A stretch of 64,000 nt of DNA from Ciborinia camelliae. Taxonomy: Eukaryota; Ascomycota; Leotiomycetes; Helotiales; Sclerotiniaceae. This document shows positions 49,945-61,863 of this stretch, piece after piece; positions within the stretch are counted from its first letter, which is position 1; each line of letters opens with the position of its first letter. The translations under genes were made by a program, and so were the position numbers. Below the pieces are notes generated by a model that worked only from the letters and a program-made list of their open reading frames with translations, ran no database searches and was not told the origin of the DNA. The stretch is from NCBI GenBank assembly GCA_025890175.1, contig JANPYM010000007.1:248001-312000 (forward strand), written 5' to 3'.

Positions 49945-52900
49945 TGTTTACACCGCATACTGGTTTCCCATACCTCCATTAAGGAAGTGTTTATAAGAGC
50001 TTGCTCCAACGTTGTGAGGCTTATCTATGCCTTAGAAACTAGGCACCCACTTACCATATATTTAGTCGAGAGGTGGAACCTCTCGAAAACCTTAGCCTTC
50101 CTATACAACTGATAAGCCTTCTAACTTATGCCTTTCTCACCGTATTACTAAAAGCATTCAACCGAAGGATATGCTTTCAAATAAAGTCCATCACCATTCA
50201 TGATTAAAAAGGGTATTAAATTGAGAGAAGGACAGTATTAAAAGTATAATGATAGTAGTGACGTGACAAAATGTATATGACAGTAAAGTTTCTCCTAGGC
50301 TATTCGCCTGTCGAATATTAGTTGATATAATGAAATGTCTTAATAACAGGTACCAAACAATGACACCTCTTCATGTTCAAAGTACATCCAACATATCCCG
50401 AGACATTGATCGCCAGGTGAGCAGCTTTCCTATTCGTACCTGTTATGGGATCGATTTGTAGGTGTGAGGTTTATTTAGAGTACTCCAGATTACTTATATA
50501 GATGAAAAGTTCGATATACTTGATGTGACTTGGGATGAAGGGTTTTTGCTAAGATGAAAGTAGATTCCTGACTGATCATGGGATTCTAAGGATCGAACTG
50601 GAGACTTGGAGCGTGGCTGGTTTTCAAGCTGGAATACTATACTACTGCCAGTGGAATTAACCAACTTGAACTTTGCAACTGCATCGAACGTCCTTGCGCT
50701 GATCGAGTCGTTCTGAAATAGAAATAGCACGAAGAATTAAGAGAATTGGGCTTCTATAACTTTGTATAGACAAACAAATTTGCAGCCACATAGGAATTCG
50801 AATACGCGCAATTACAATTGGTTATTGGAGTATGGCTTAGATGACCAAGTTGAGTATCATGACCAGGATCTCAAAGATTCGAAGTGGAGGCGTGACAGCA
50901 ATGAAGGTTGATATGATGACAGTAGCAAAACCACAACAAGAACCACAACCAAAAGTCCAAGACTATCACGAGATGAAATCCTCCAATCGAAAGAGGATTT
51001 ACAGCACGAGTATTATCAGATGATTGATTGTTGTTTTGAACTTTTTCAAATGGATCAGACTAGACGACCATTAAGTAATTTTAGGCACATTTCCTACTCA
51101 GCATTGTTGGACTTGTAAAAACCCCCTAATATGGGCAGTTTATAATAACCTTCAAATTTCAAGAAAATATATAGATTCAAGCTATATGATCACTCACACT
51201 AGCCCATTCTCTACAAATCCACTCGTCTGGTTACAAACCAGGTTGATGTAGACTCCACACATAATACCCTTATAGTATCCACCCACAAACAAATATAAGA
51301 GTCAAAGTATTCCTCTATAATTACTGTATGAACTCGGAAACGACGTCCTACGACCAATCCTGAGGTACTCTTCGATCATTACAATACACAATACAAGGTT
51401 TCAAAATTAGGAACCGCTCCCAGAAAAGCTTGATTGATTGCCCGAGCTTATCAACGGCCCGCTACCGGCAGCAAATAGAATTACAATGTTGTTACGGCAA
51501 GGACAGTAGTTGAGAGTTGAGAGTTGATAGCTGATGCTAAAGATAATCGACAGTGAAAATCTGATAAGTATCTGAATCTCCACTCGGCACCAGTTCATGA
51601 GTAGAAACTTGCCAGCGCTTAGTATTCCAGAAGTTTTTAATGAAGTGCCCAGAAATCCTATGTAAGTCCTGGTATTTCTGAAAGATTGCGCGCAGCTTCT
51701 GACACTTATTGGACTGATATATAAGTCAAGAATTCCTCAAAACTTATTTTTGGAACCGAGGAATCATGACAAGAGAATTCACTCGGGTCGTACATTTCAC
51801 ACCGAACAAAATGCTTCCGTAATTCATTCATACAGCAGCTATATAATAGAGGGGAAATGCAGCTCAATGTAACCAACTAGTAAGGAAATCTATGGAGAAC
51901 AAGGCCTTGTAAGGTGCTTTCGGTTTTCGAGATTGTTCCGCTTGTGTTATTGAGACTTGATTTTCTTTCAAGAGAAGAGCTCTTTTTCGTATACTGGCGT
52001 ATTGAGAACTTTTCATCGGATTGTGACAATATATGACTTAAAATGGAGGTGAAAAGAAACGGTGATAAATATCGTAGATGGCAGTACCTTATTGATAACA
52101 GAATCCTTGAATAGAGGCCAATCCTATTGGTTACAGTCAACTATCAACGAACCCTTTGAAGTTACGGGATGTAAATAATGGAAATGAGCGCAAATTTAAG
52201 CTCAAAGTTTCCATAGAACAATGTCTAGACTAGATTACAAACTCCAGTACCACTGAGATATTTGCTTTTCTATTCATGGATATATGCGTTTGGATTATGG
52301 CCAATACTTTCAGTAGGACTCCATGAATTCATGGATTCATGATATCCATTGCTCTGAACTTCTTAACTGAATGATCACCTAGTATTCAATCCATTTCATT
52401 TTGTATATCTAAACATAAGTAGTTTCAGATGCATATGAACTTTCATAATCAGTATAGGAGAAAAAATACAGGAATAATAAAGCAGTCAGATAGTTCCACA
52501 AAAGTCTGTGAGAACTTAATATTCCTTTTGTAAGATATGCAATGGCATTTTGAATTGCGTTGAGTCTTTTTCTGGCTCTGGTTTACTTTCTAAGATAGTT
52601 CTGTGCTGAAATTGGTTACGAGATAGAGGATAGTGATTAGAGGAATTGTGACAGCGATCAAATTTGAGGAATTGGATGATAACATCAAGTACTCATCGAT
52701 GCAAACATGAAAGCAGCCTCCGTACTTGAAAAGATATTCACGGCCGGTTGACAAGTGTAGTTTCATGTGTACTCCAGGCACTTGAATTTCTCCCATGAAC
52801 TTGCCATTCATCTCCAATTGCCTGTTCAGGCATATGAAGATCTACTTAGATCCAAGAGACGTTTATATAATGCCAACCAACTCTCCATTTGTGACTGACC

Positions 52901-55900
52901 ACTTAGCGCAGTTTAGCATCACAATGGCAAATGCAATGCTAATTTACTCTTAGTAGAAGAATAAAATTGATTCTTAAACCAGCAATATTCACTATAATCC
53001 CCTTGGACTTCTGCACAGTTCTCTATCTGAGCCCACGAGAAGTTATATATACCACACCCAAACGTTGCAGACTTAGGACAAAAATTCAAAGAATCGATGA
53101 ATCTATTATCATATGCCCATTCTGGCTCAACACATCCAGTCTTAAAACTTTGCCTCTTATAAATGAATAATTCTTGAGTTGCAACGGAAGATCAAGGAAA
53201 ACGAAAATGCAATGTAGTCAGGGCTTCATCTCACCGACAACAAAAAATGAATAGGGATAGCAAAACTAGATACTGACACTTTCATCTGTAGTTCTACGAA
53301 GATTCTCGCTCATGTACGGGAGCTAGATCTTGGAAATTACTGGTGCAAAACTTAGTCTTTTCTTCGATCATACCAAATACCATCTGGATATGTCTAATAC
53401 CGGGAAGACGCTGCTAAGAGTCCGCTGGTTTCTGACATGCGTATTTGCATGCGGGGTGAGATCTGCAAGCCATAAATAGCTTGTCACAGAGTGTGCCGTC
53501 AGTCTATTCTATCGCCCGGAGGTTGGTACGAGAAGCCTTGTATTTCTTTGATGAGTAATAACAGACATTCAATATCACATCAAAGGACAGTCTCTATCTG
53601 TTCTTATGTACTTAGATGTTGTCAATTTGGAATCATAGGACCAAAATATCAAGTGTAGATTCATCATAGTTAAGCAGTGATTCAATATGTTCAATTTGCC
53701 TATTGACTAAAGCAAGCACCCACTGCATTTCACTTCTTCAAACTTAAAGTAAAGGGGATCTAAGACGTGCTTTCAAAATGAAGTTATAAGCAGCAGTGGA
53801 AAAGAATTATGATGAACCATGGATTTCACAGAACATAGGTTTCTGTGACGAAGTTACAGGGGTACGGGTCACATGACTAGCACGTGACCTATGATCACGT
53901 GCCTGGTGGTGAATGCTCTTCATTCCTATAGTATTAGGTTCTAAGCATAGTACTCGCTTAGTACTATGCGCTAGGCACTAGCGTCAGTTCAGTACAGCTA
54001 GGTACCTAGATCTATATAAGGTTCAGCTATCCTGCACCTTCTTCTAGCATCAATACGAACCTTAGTTCTTTATTCATTAGATTCCCAAGTCGTCCTCGTG
54101 ATAGTTTCCGACATGAATTTTAGTGGCTTTTCTAGATTATACCCTCTCTGCACCATATCAAAAAGATTCCTTATTCCAAAGAGATTTTAACTTGGAAATA
54201 TCATCTATTCCCTACCCTCCTATAGAAAATATAGTACCAGATATCAGGTATACGACAGTGGGAATATAAATTGGATAACAGTATTCTCGTCCTGACTTTT
54301 GGAAAGTCATCGTTAAGAATAGTAGTAGAGTTTCTATAGAATATAAGACGAATATAGTATAAGAGTCTTTGTGCTTTGAGTATGGTGAGTAGTCAACCTA
54401 CTGCGAGTGTTTTTCGGTGTAACTTTTATGATAGAGACCTCTTGTTAAGGTATCGATGCGAAATTTATATCCACAAGATGAATTATACTGCAACTAATCC
54501 TGCACATGTCGCCAGAAAATAGGATGGGTTTGCTAGGAAGGGATGTGGATTGAAGCTGCTTATAAGCCAGATCCTAAGCTAATACTACGCTAGTCTAGTC
54601 CCCATATGACTTGATAAAACCACCCCTGTTACTGTGTCTAGCCCGAGTTAGGCCAAGCAGGAATAGTACTGAAGTATGAATAGTACGAAGTGAATGACCT
54701 TGTGTAATATCTCCAAGCCACCATCAAAATTCAATTCATACACCCAAAAATTCACCCCGTCATGCACTTCTGAAATCCCCCATGTGCTTATAAGCAACCA
54801 CTTTTCTAAAATCGTTGAAGGGCTTGCATTCAAATTTCCCACATCGAATAAACATACCCAGGTGTAATGTGTTTCCATCCATAGCATATAACTCTGTCAT
54901 AACAGCCATAAAGAAACAGAAAAGTCGAATGGTTGCGTACATATTGATTGTTCTACATCAGAAATCCCGAAGAATAAACCAACGATCTCATATTCATCTG
55001 ATAAATAATAATCGATAGATAACGTCTAATCCCCCTAAAAAGACGGCGGGATAAAAATATCGACAATGACAACGAAAACCCCATATATCGACCCCATATA
55101 TCGACCCGATATATCCAGCCCAAATATCTCACCCTTATTATCAAGAACATCACTCATCCATACCTGCATAGTTTCAACCCATGAGCAGCCTCATGAGCAG
55201 CCGCATGAGCAGCAGAAGGATCACCAAGAGGAAAGCAAAGGTCGATATACACTCTAGATACCGCGTCTTTTATGTTCCTTTGAAGAGAAATTTCGAACTC
55301 CAGGTTCTTAGTTAGAAGGTTATTCACTTCTAATCTGTCTTTGGGTAGGTATGAAGATGACGGATTTAAGGCCGTAGAAGGGATGAATGGATTGAAGTAT
55401 GGATTCAATAGCTTTGCTTCACTTTTGGATTGGTGGAGTAAGATTGCATGGTCTCATGATACTGTATACTGTATACTGTCTGTCAATGTATAGGTAGGTA
55501 GGTATCTATATAAACCTCCACATCCATACTCTCGAGGAAACAGCACCAAAGAAACGAGAATGTATTTAGGTGCGCAAATGGCAGGTTGCTGTCTCGACTC
55601 ATCAATGAGTAAATCGTAACAAGTTACTTGTATGAATTTGAAAATAGCCTAGCCTAGTCTACTTGCAATATCGTCAATCAAAGTCTTGCCCGGGAGTTTT
55701 ACGAATATAGATAGATCACTAACAATAACAACAATAATTGGAAATTAAAAATAAAGATAATAATGCTTAAAATCGACAATAATAATCATCTTATAAAGTT
55801 TTAGATGATATCCATACTCTCCCACAATATTCCAACATCCCATCAAAAAGCCCAAGCTCAAATCCCACCACACTACATCAAACCAGAAGACATATCTATT

Positions 55901-56700
55901 GCTTTCCTCGAGGTCTAAGTTCGTTGCCCTTCCGGAATATCATTATGATTATGAAGGAAAGGGAGGGGATCTTTAAATACCTACCTAGGTATGTATGTGG
56001 ATTGAGGATTGAGGATTTCGATACTGTAGCTGGTAAACTTAATTGTGAATAATGAGAGAGTGAATGATGAGAACGTAAATAGAAAGAAAGGATAGAAAGA
56101 AAAACCGTCTACTCAGGGAGTAGGGTGGAGTAAGATGGTACAAGTACAGGTGGGTATGATGAATAGTATAATACCTAACTAGACAAGAAGAATTACTTAT
56201 GTACGGGTAAGTCTCTATACAAACAACCACAAGAAGAACCCATATAAAAGTAAGTAATTTTGCAAGAGCAAATAGAGTTGGCAATGACTATAGGTATTTA
56301 ATCCAATACTTCCAAGGTTATAATTATTAGGTTGGGAAAATATTGATTTAGGTTTATATTGAAGAGAGTTGGGAATATCGACTCAGCTTGCCCAGATGGT
56401 TATTGTAATACCGTTACTAGGGACCAGTGTATCGTCATTTGAAGATCCATCTCATCTATCTCATCTCTTTCTTAAAAGAAGAAAATTCTAAAGATCGATA
56501 ACAGTGGAAGATATATAGTATACAAGACAGCCAAAATCCCAACCCACCATCGAACACAAACACAAACCCAAATCCAAACAGAGATACCAACACCATCACA
56601 TAAAGTTGGCATCATAATGTGGTGATACTTTTGTTTCTACCCCAAGATTCCAATGGCTTCCATTTATTATATAGACCCAAAGGCAAGAACTTTGGTTCTT
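49945..56700. other. normal-composition island without recognisable genes
   Basis: A sharp return to ordinary composition, embedded between A+T blocks. Several short minus-strand open frames have protein-like stretches (50494-50730, 51407-51598, 51877-52140, 52590-52817, 54648-54942, 55154-55408) but no domain is recognised and no consistent exon chain could be built. They may be exons of unknown or decayed genes. A 9-bp perfect inverted repeat (TCGAGAGGT, GGA loop) lies at 50066-50086, and a TAGG microsatellite at 55492-55504. Confidence 0.5.
53845..54115 (+). mobile_element. candidate solo LTR or strong promoter-like element
   Basis: Contains GTCACATGAC, a pair of CACGTG boxes arranged as an inverted repeat (GCACGTGA and TCACGTGC, 7-nt loop, near 53880-53902), a perfect 10-bp hairpin (GCATAGTACT at 53945-53954 and its complement at 53960-53969), a TATA-like CTATATAAGG at about 54013, and a pyrimidine-rich leader. 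This layout resembles a fungal LTR. No primer-binding site, partner LTR or target duplication was established. Confidence 0.3.
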
Positions 56701-56741
56701 TAATCTTGTTATTCACTACCCATTTATTCCCCCTCTTCCAT

Positions 56742-56920
56742 TTCCCCTCTCCCATTCCCCCTCTTCCCATTCCCCCTCTTCCCATTCCCCCTCTTCCCAT
56801 TCCCCCTCTTCCCATTCCCCCTCTTCCCATTCCCCCTCTTCCCATTCCCCCTCTTCCCATTCCCCCTCTTCCCATTCCCCCTCTTCCCATTCCCCCTCTT
56901 CCCATTCCCCCTCTTCCATT
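56742..56920. repeat. 15-bp pyrimidine-rich minisatellite, about 12 copies
   Basis: Unit CCCATTCCCCCTCTT, nearly perfect, followed by a degenerate C/T-rich tail to about 57070. Strong strand asymmetry (polypyrimidine on plus). The open frames across it in four frames are artefacts of the 15-bp period. Confidence 0.95.
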
Positions 56921-57155
56921 TCCCCTCTTCCATTTCCCCTCTCCCCTCCTCCGTCTCCCCTCTCCCCATTCCCCTCCACCCTCCCCCTTTCCCCTTCACC
57001 CTCTTCCTCTCTCTTTCTCTCTTTCTTTCTTCCCCCTCCTTCCCCCCTAAACATAAAACCCCCCCCTCCCCATTCCCTTCAGAAATAGTAATCGGATATC
57101 CATCCTCAAGATGTCCTTTCTGCGGAATGATGTTGTGTTATTTGTGATCTTCATC

Positions 57156-57190
57156 TTCATCTTAATCTTGATCTTGATCTTGATCTTGTT
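57156..57190. repeat. short ATCTTG hexamer repeat
   Basis: About five copies of (TTGATC/ATCTTC)-type hexamers; a minor microsatellite. Confidence 0.8.
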
Positions 57191-57394
57191 AACTTGAGTT
57201 TTTAGGAAAAGGTTGGGAGATTGGAGATTGGGTGGGTTTGGAGATACGGGGGTCTAGTTTGATGTTTAGGGGGTGGGGAAAGGGATAAAAGGGAAGGGAT
57301 GAGAGGGGGATGGAGGGGATGGATGAGAGGGGGATAGATGGAGCATGGGGAATAGATGAGATGGGATGTTTGGAGTGTGGGGAATAGATAAATA

Positions 57395-57760
57395 GAAGGG
57401 ATAGAATAAATGGGATGGATAGAATAAATGGGATGGATAGAATAAATGGGATGGATAAAATAAATGGGATAAATAGAATAAATGGGATGAATAGAATAAA
57501 TAGGATGGATAAAATAAATGAAATGGATAGAATGGATAGGATACATAAAATAGATGAGATGAATGGGATGAATAAAATGAATAGAATAGATAGAATAAAT
57601 GGAAGGAATCGAATGAATGGGATAAATAGGATGAATGAGATGAATGAGATAAATGGGATGGAGATGGATGGGATGGATGAGATGGATAGAATAAATAAAA
57701 TAAACAAAATAAATGAATAAAATAGATAAAATAGATAAAATAAATAATCTAACCTAACCC
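57395..57760. repeat. purine-rich 15-bp-type repeat (GGATGGATAGAATAAAT)
   Basis: Variants of GGGATGGATAGAATAAAT repeat with mostly 15-bp spacing and point changes, grading into AATAGATAAA repeats and a short CCTAACCCAA run at 57750-57770. It is purine-only on plus for long stretches, and the repeat period explains the Ile/Pro/Phe-rich open frames on minus. Confidence 0.85.
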
Positions 57761-57879
57761 AACCTAACCCAATCTATTTTTCAAAAATATAAAAAGACAG
57801 CAAAAATCCCAATCAGAATAGAAATAAAAATAGAAATTATTAATTGTATATTCTGGGATGACTAATAATATGATAGGAA

Positions 57880-60720
57880 GGAAGTATTGGGGTAAAATAT
57901 AGTAAATTGATTTAATTAAGGAATATATATTTAATAACAATTTAATTGTTTTTATATATTATTTTTTTATATTTTATAAAATATAGTTTATTATATAATT
58001 TTTGATTATATAATTAAAAATTATATAATTTGATTTTTTAATATTTTTTTATAGGGTATATCCTAATTTTTTTATTTTTTTTTTTTATTATTTTTAATTA
58101 ATTTTTAAATTTTTTAAAAACAATTTTTTTTAATAATTTGATTAAATTATTTATTATTATATTTTTTATTAATATATAAATTATTTTTAATTTTTTTTAT
58201 TTAATTAAATTATGGATGTAATAATAATAAATATCGATATGTTTTGATTTTTTATAAAAATAAAAATTTTTGGTTAATATAATTATTTTAATATTATTTT
58301 TAAATAATTATGATATTTTATTATTTTTAATATATTTAGGTATTTTTAAATTTTTAAATATTTGGATTATTTATTAATTTTGTTTTATAAATATTGTTAT
58401 TATAATATATTTTAATTTTATTATTGAAATTAATATAAAATATTGTTTTTTTAATATTTATAATATTAATTTTTTATAAAATATTATAATTTTTTTAAAA
58501 ATAATTTTTTTATTAATTTTATTATTTGTTTAATTTATATTTATATAAATTATTATTATTTCTTAATAAATATTTTGTAATTCAAAATATAGGTATTATT
58601 TAATTATTAAACAAAAATATTTTATTAAATTTTTAAATGTTAGGTTATAATATTTATTAAACTTGTTTATATATTATGCAAATATATTTATAATATAATT
58701 AATATTTAATTAAATATAAATAATTAAATATATAAAGATATTAATAATTTGTTGATATTTTTTGATATTAATTTTTTTATTATTTTTTGTTAAAAGTTAA
58801 AGGTAAATGTAATTTATAATAAAAATTTTTTTTATTTTTTTTATTTTATTTTTAATTTCAAATTTTTTAAATATTATATTAAAAAATTGTTTTTAATTAA
58901 AAATAATTGAACAATTTAATTAATTATGAATAATCCGAATGTTTAGGAAAAAATAAATTTTATTAAGATTTTTTATTTTAAAATATATATAAGATTAATT
59001 AAAAAATTAATTAATATTATTAAGATTTTTAGATATATATATAATATTATTAATAAATATTAAAAAATATAATCTTTTATTAATATTAATATAAAGGTAT
59101 AAATTAATTAAATTTTATTTAAATTTTTAAAATAATATTTTTTTTTTTAATAATAATATTTAATTTTAATTAATTTATTTAAATTTATAAAAGCTTTGTA
59201 ATAATTGTAAAATATATTTTTTTTTTATAAAAATTTTTTTAAATAATTATAAAAAAATTTGTTTATAAAAAAATATTTTAATAAAAATATTTTTAATATT
59301 GAATTAATAATAATAAAATTTTTTTTTATAATAATTGTTAAAAATAATTAAAAAATATTAAATCGAATAATTAATATAAAAGTTTTTATAAAATCTTTAT
59401 TAAAGATTTAATTAAAATTTTGAATAATAAATTTTGTTTTAAAACGTTTAAAAGATTTATTTGATTTAATTTTAATGTTAAACATTTATTTGATTAAAAT
59501 TAAATTTGCCTTTTTCGATTATATAAATTTTTTTTAGATTTTATTAATAATTAATAAACTAATTTTTTTTTTAATAATAATTTTTTAGTTTTTTTTATTT
59601 TTCAAATTTTTATTATTATTTTATATATTTATAAAATAGGAATATTAAATATTTTTTATATAAAATGTTGAAAAGGTTAATTACATAAAGGTACAAATTG
59701 TATAATATTATTTGAAATTATTATAAAACTAAGATTAAATTTTATATATTATTTAAGCTTAAAATAGGGTATTAGATTATATTAGGTCTATAAGCTGTCT
59801 TACAATTTGTATAACTTATATAATCTTAATTATTTTTAATATATTTTTTAATTAATAATATATAAAATGTTTTAAAATTCTTTTTTAAAATTCTTTTATT
59901 ATTTATTAATTTTTTTAAATTAATATTTTTTATTTTTAATTAATATATTTTATTATTATTAATATATATATTTTGTATTTTCAAAAAATAAATCTTTTTT
60001 TTTTTCAAAAGTTTTTTTATTTACAATATTTTAACAAATTTAATATATTTTATTAATAAAAACAATTTTATAAATTTATTTGTTATTTATAAATCTATTA
60101 AAATAAATTATAAATTAATATAATTTTGTATAATTTATTTATAAATATAATAATATTTTATTGTTATATATTTTATATATTAATAAATTTTTGGATTTTC
60201 AATAAAAATAAAACTTTTTTAATTATTCTAAATAATTTTAATCTTTATTAAATCAAAATATTTATATTTAATTTTTATTAATTTTCCTAGAAATTATCAA
60301 ATTTACAATATTTTTATAATTGTTTTACAAAATTTATAATACTTCAATTTTATTAAATTTAAAATTACAATTAATTATTTTTTTAATTATATTAAAACTA
60401 TTTTTTTATATATAAAGAAAATATAATTTAATATATTTTTTTTTATTAAAAAATCTTTTATATAATTAAAATTTATATATTTTTTTATAATAAATTTATT
60501 ATTATTATTATTATAAACGATTATATAATTTATTATATTAATCAAATATTGAAAGATTTAATTATAATATTTTATATATATTTTTAAAAGATTAATAAAA
60601 AATCGATAAAAAATATTTATATTATATATAATATTTATTTTAATATACAGAAATCCCAAAAATCCGATTTTAAATTAATAGAATATTATAAATTGTTTAT
60701 CAATTATTTTTTTGTTTAGG
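57880..60720. repeat. 2.8-kb A+T-rich RIP-like block
   Basis: Composition as in the large block; no genes. A patch around 59760-59815 retains some G and C (AAAATAGGGTATTAG and following). Ends at the inner edge of the right composite module. Confidence 0.8.
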
Positions 60721-60856
60721 ACTAGCCGTCGCGGAAAATAGATTTTCAGACTTTGTATTCGAAGAACCTTTTATTTTCTTTTTCTATATAATTATTATAT
60801 TATAAAAGGTTCTTCGAATCAATAATCTGAAAATCTATTTTCCACGACTGGCTAGT
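60721..60856. repeat. palindromic pair of module edges
   Basis: The ~50-bp edge motif (ACTAGCCGTCGCGG...TTCGAAGAACC) at 60721-60770 is followed by its inverted, slightly mutated copy at 60805-60856 (CC to CA change in CCACGACTGG), with a ~35-bp A+T spacer. It can form a long hairpin. Confidence 0.85.
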
Positions 60857-60944
60857 ACTATTATTAGTATTATTAGTATTATTAGTATTATTAGTATTAT
60901 TAGTATTATTAGTATTATTAGTATTATTAGTATAAAAATGATAT

Positions 60945-61273
<329 letters not shown>

Positions 61274-61863
61274 ATTTATTATTTATGGGGGCAAGCCCCC
61301 AAACCCCCATTTCTCGCTACGCTCGATTTGTAGGTTCGATGTGTAGGCTAGATAGATTCGTAGGTTCGTAGGTTCGTAGGTTCGTAGGTTCGGTTCGGTA
61401 GATAGGTTCGGTTCGGTAGGTTCGGTAGGTAGGTTCGTACGATTCGGCAGGTAGGTTCGTACGTACAGGGTAGGTAGGTAGATAAGTTCGGCTAGGTTCG
61501 GCTAGGTTCGGCTAGGTAGGCTAGGTAGGCTAGGTAGGCTAGGTAGGTTAGGTAAGCTAGGTAAGCTAGGTAGGCTAGGTAGGTTAGGTAAGCTAGGTAG
61601 GCTAGGTAGGTTAGGTAAGCTAGGTAGGTTAGGTAAGCTAGGTAGGCTGTAGGTTAGGTAAGCTAGGTAGGTTAGGTAAGCAACCGGGATCTTTAGCGAG
61701 CCAGTTAAAAGATACGGATCAATGACTTATGACCATTCAGAAGCGACCTTTAAGAGTGGTACATCTTCAGAAAATGGCCTCCCTCATAGTATATGTATTA
61801 CGTAATCATGACATAATACATGGTACTTTGAAATTAAACTTGATTCTTCGAATCCATTAAATT

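Noticed and set aside
56612..57054. Overlapping open frames rich in Pro-Leu-Pro-Ile or Gly-Met-Gly-Arg
   Set aside because: Artefacts of the 15-bp minisatellite, open in four frames at once.
57189..57720. Ile/Pro/Phe-rich 172-codon minus-strand frame and its plus-strand shadow
   Set aside because: Generated by the 15-bp-type purine repeat; no domain or membrane-protein logic beyond the repeat.
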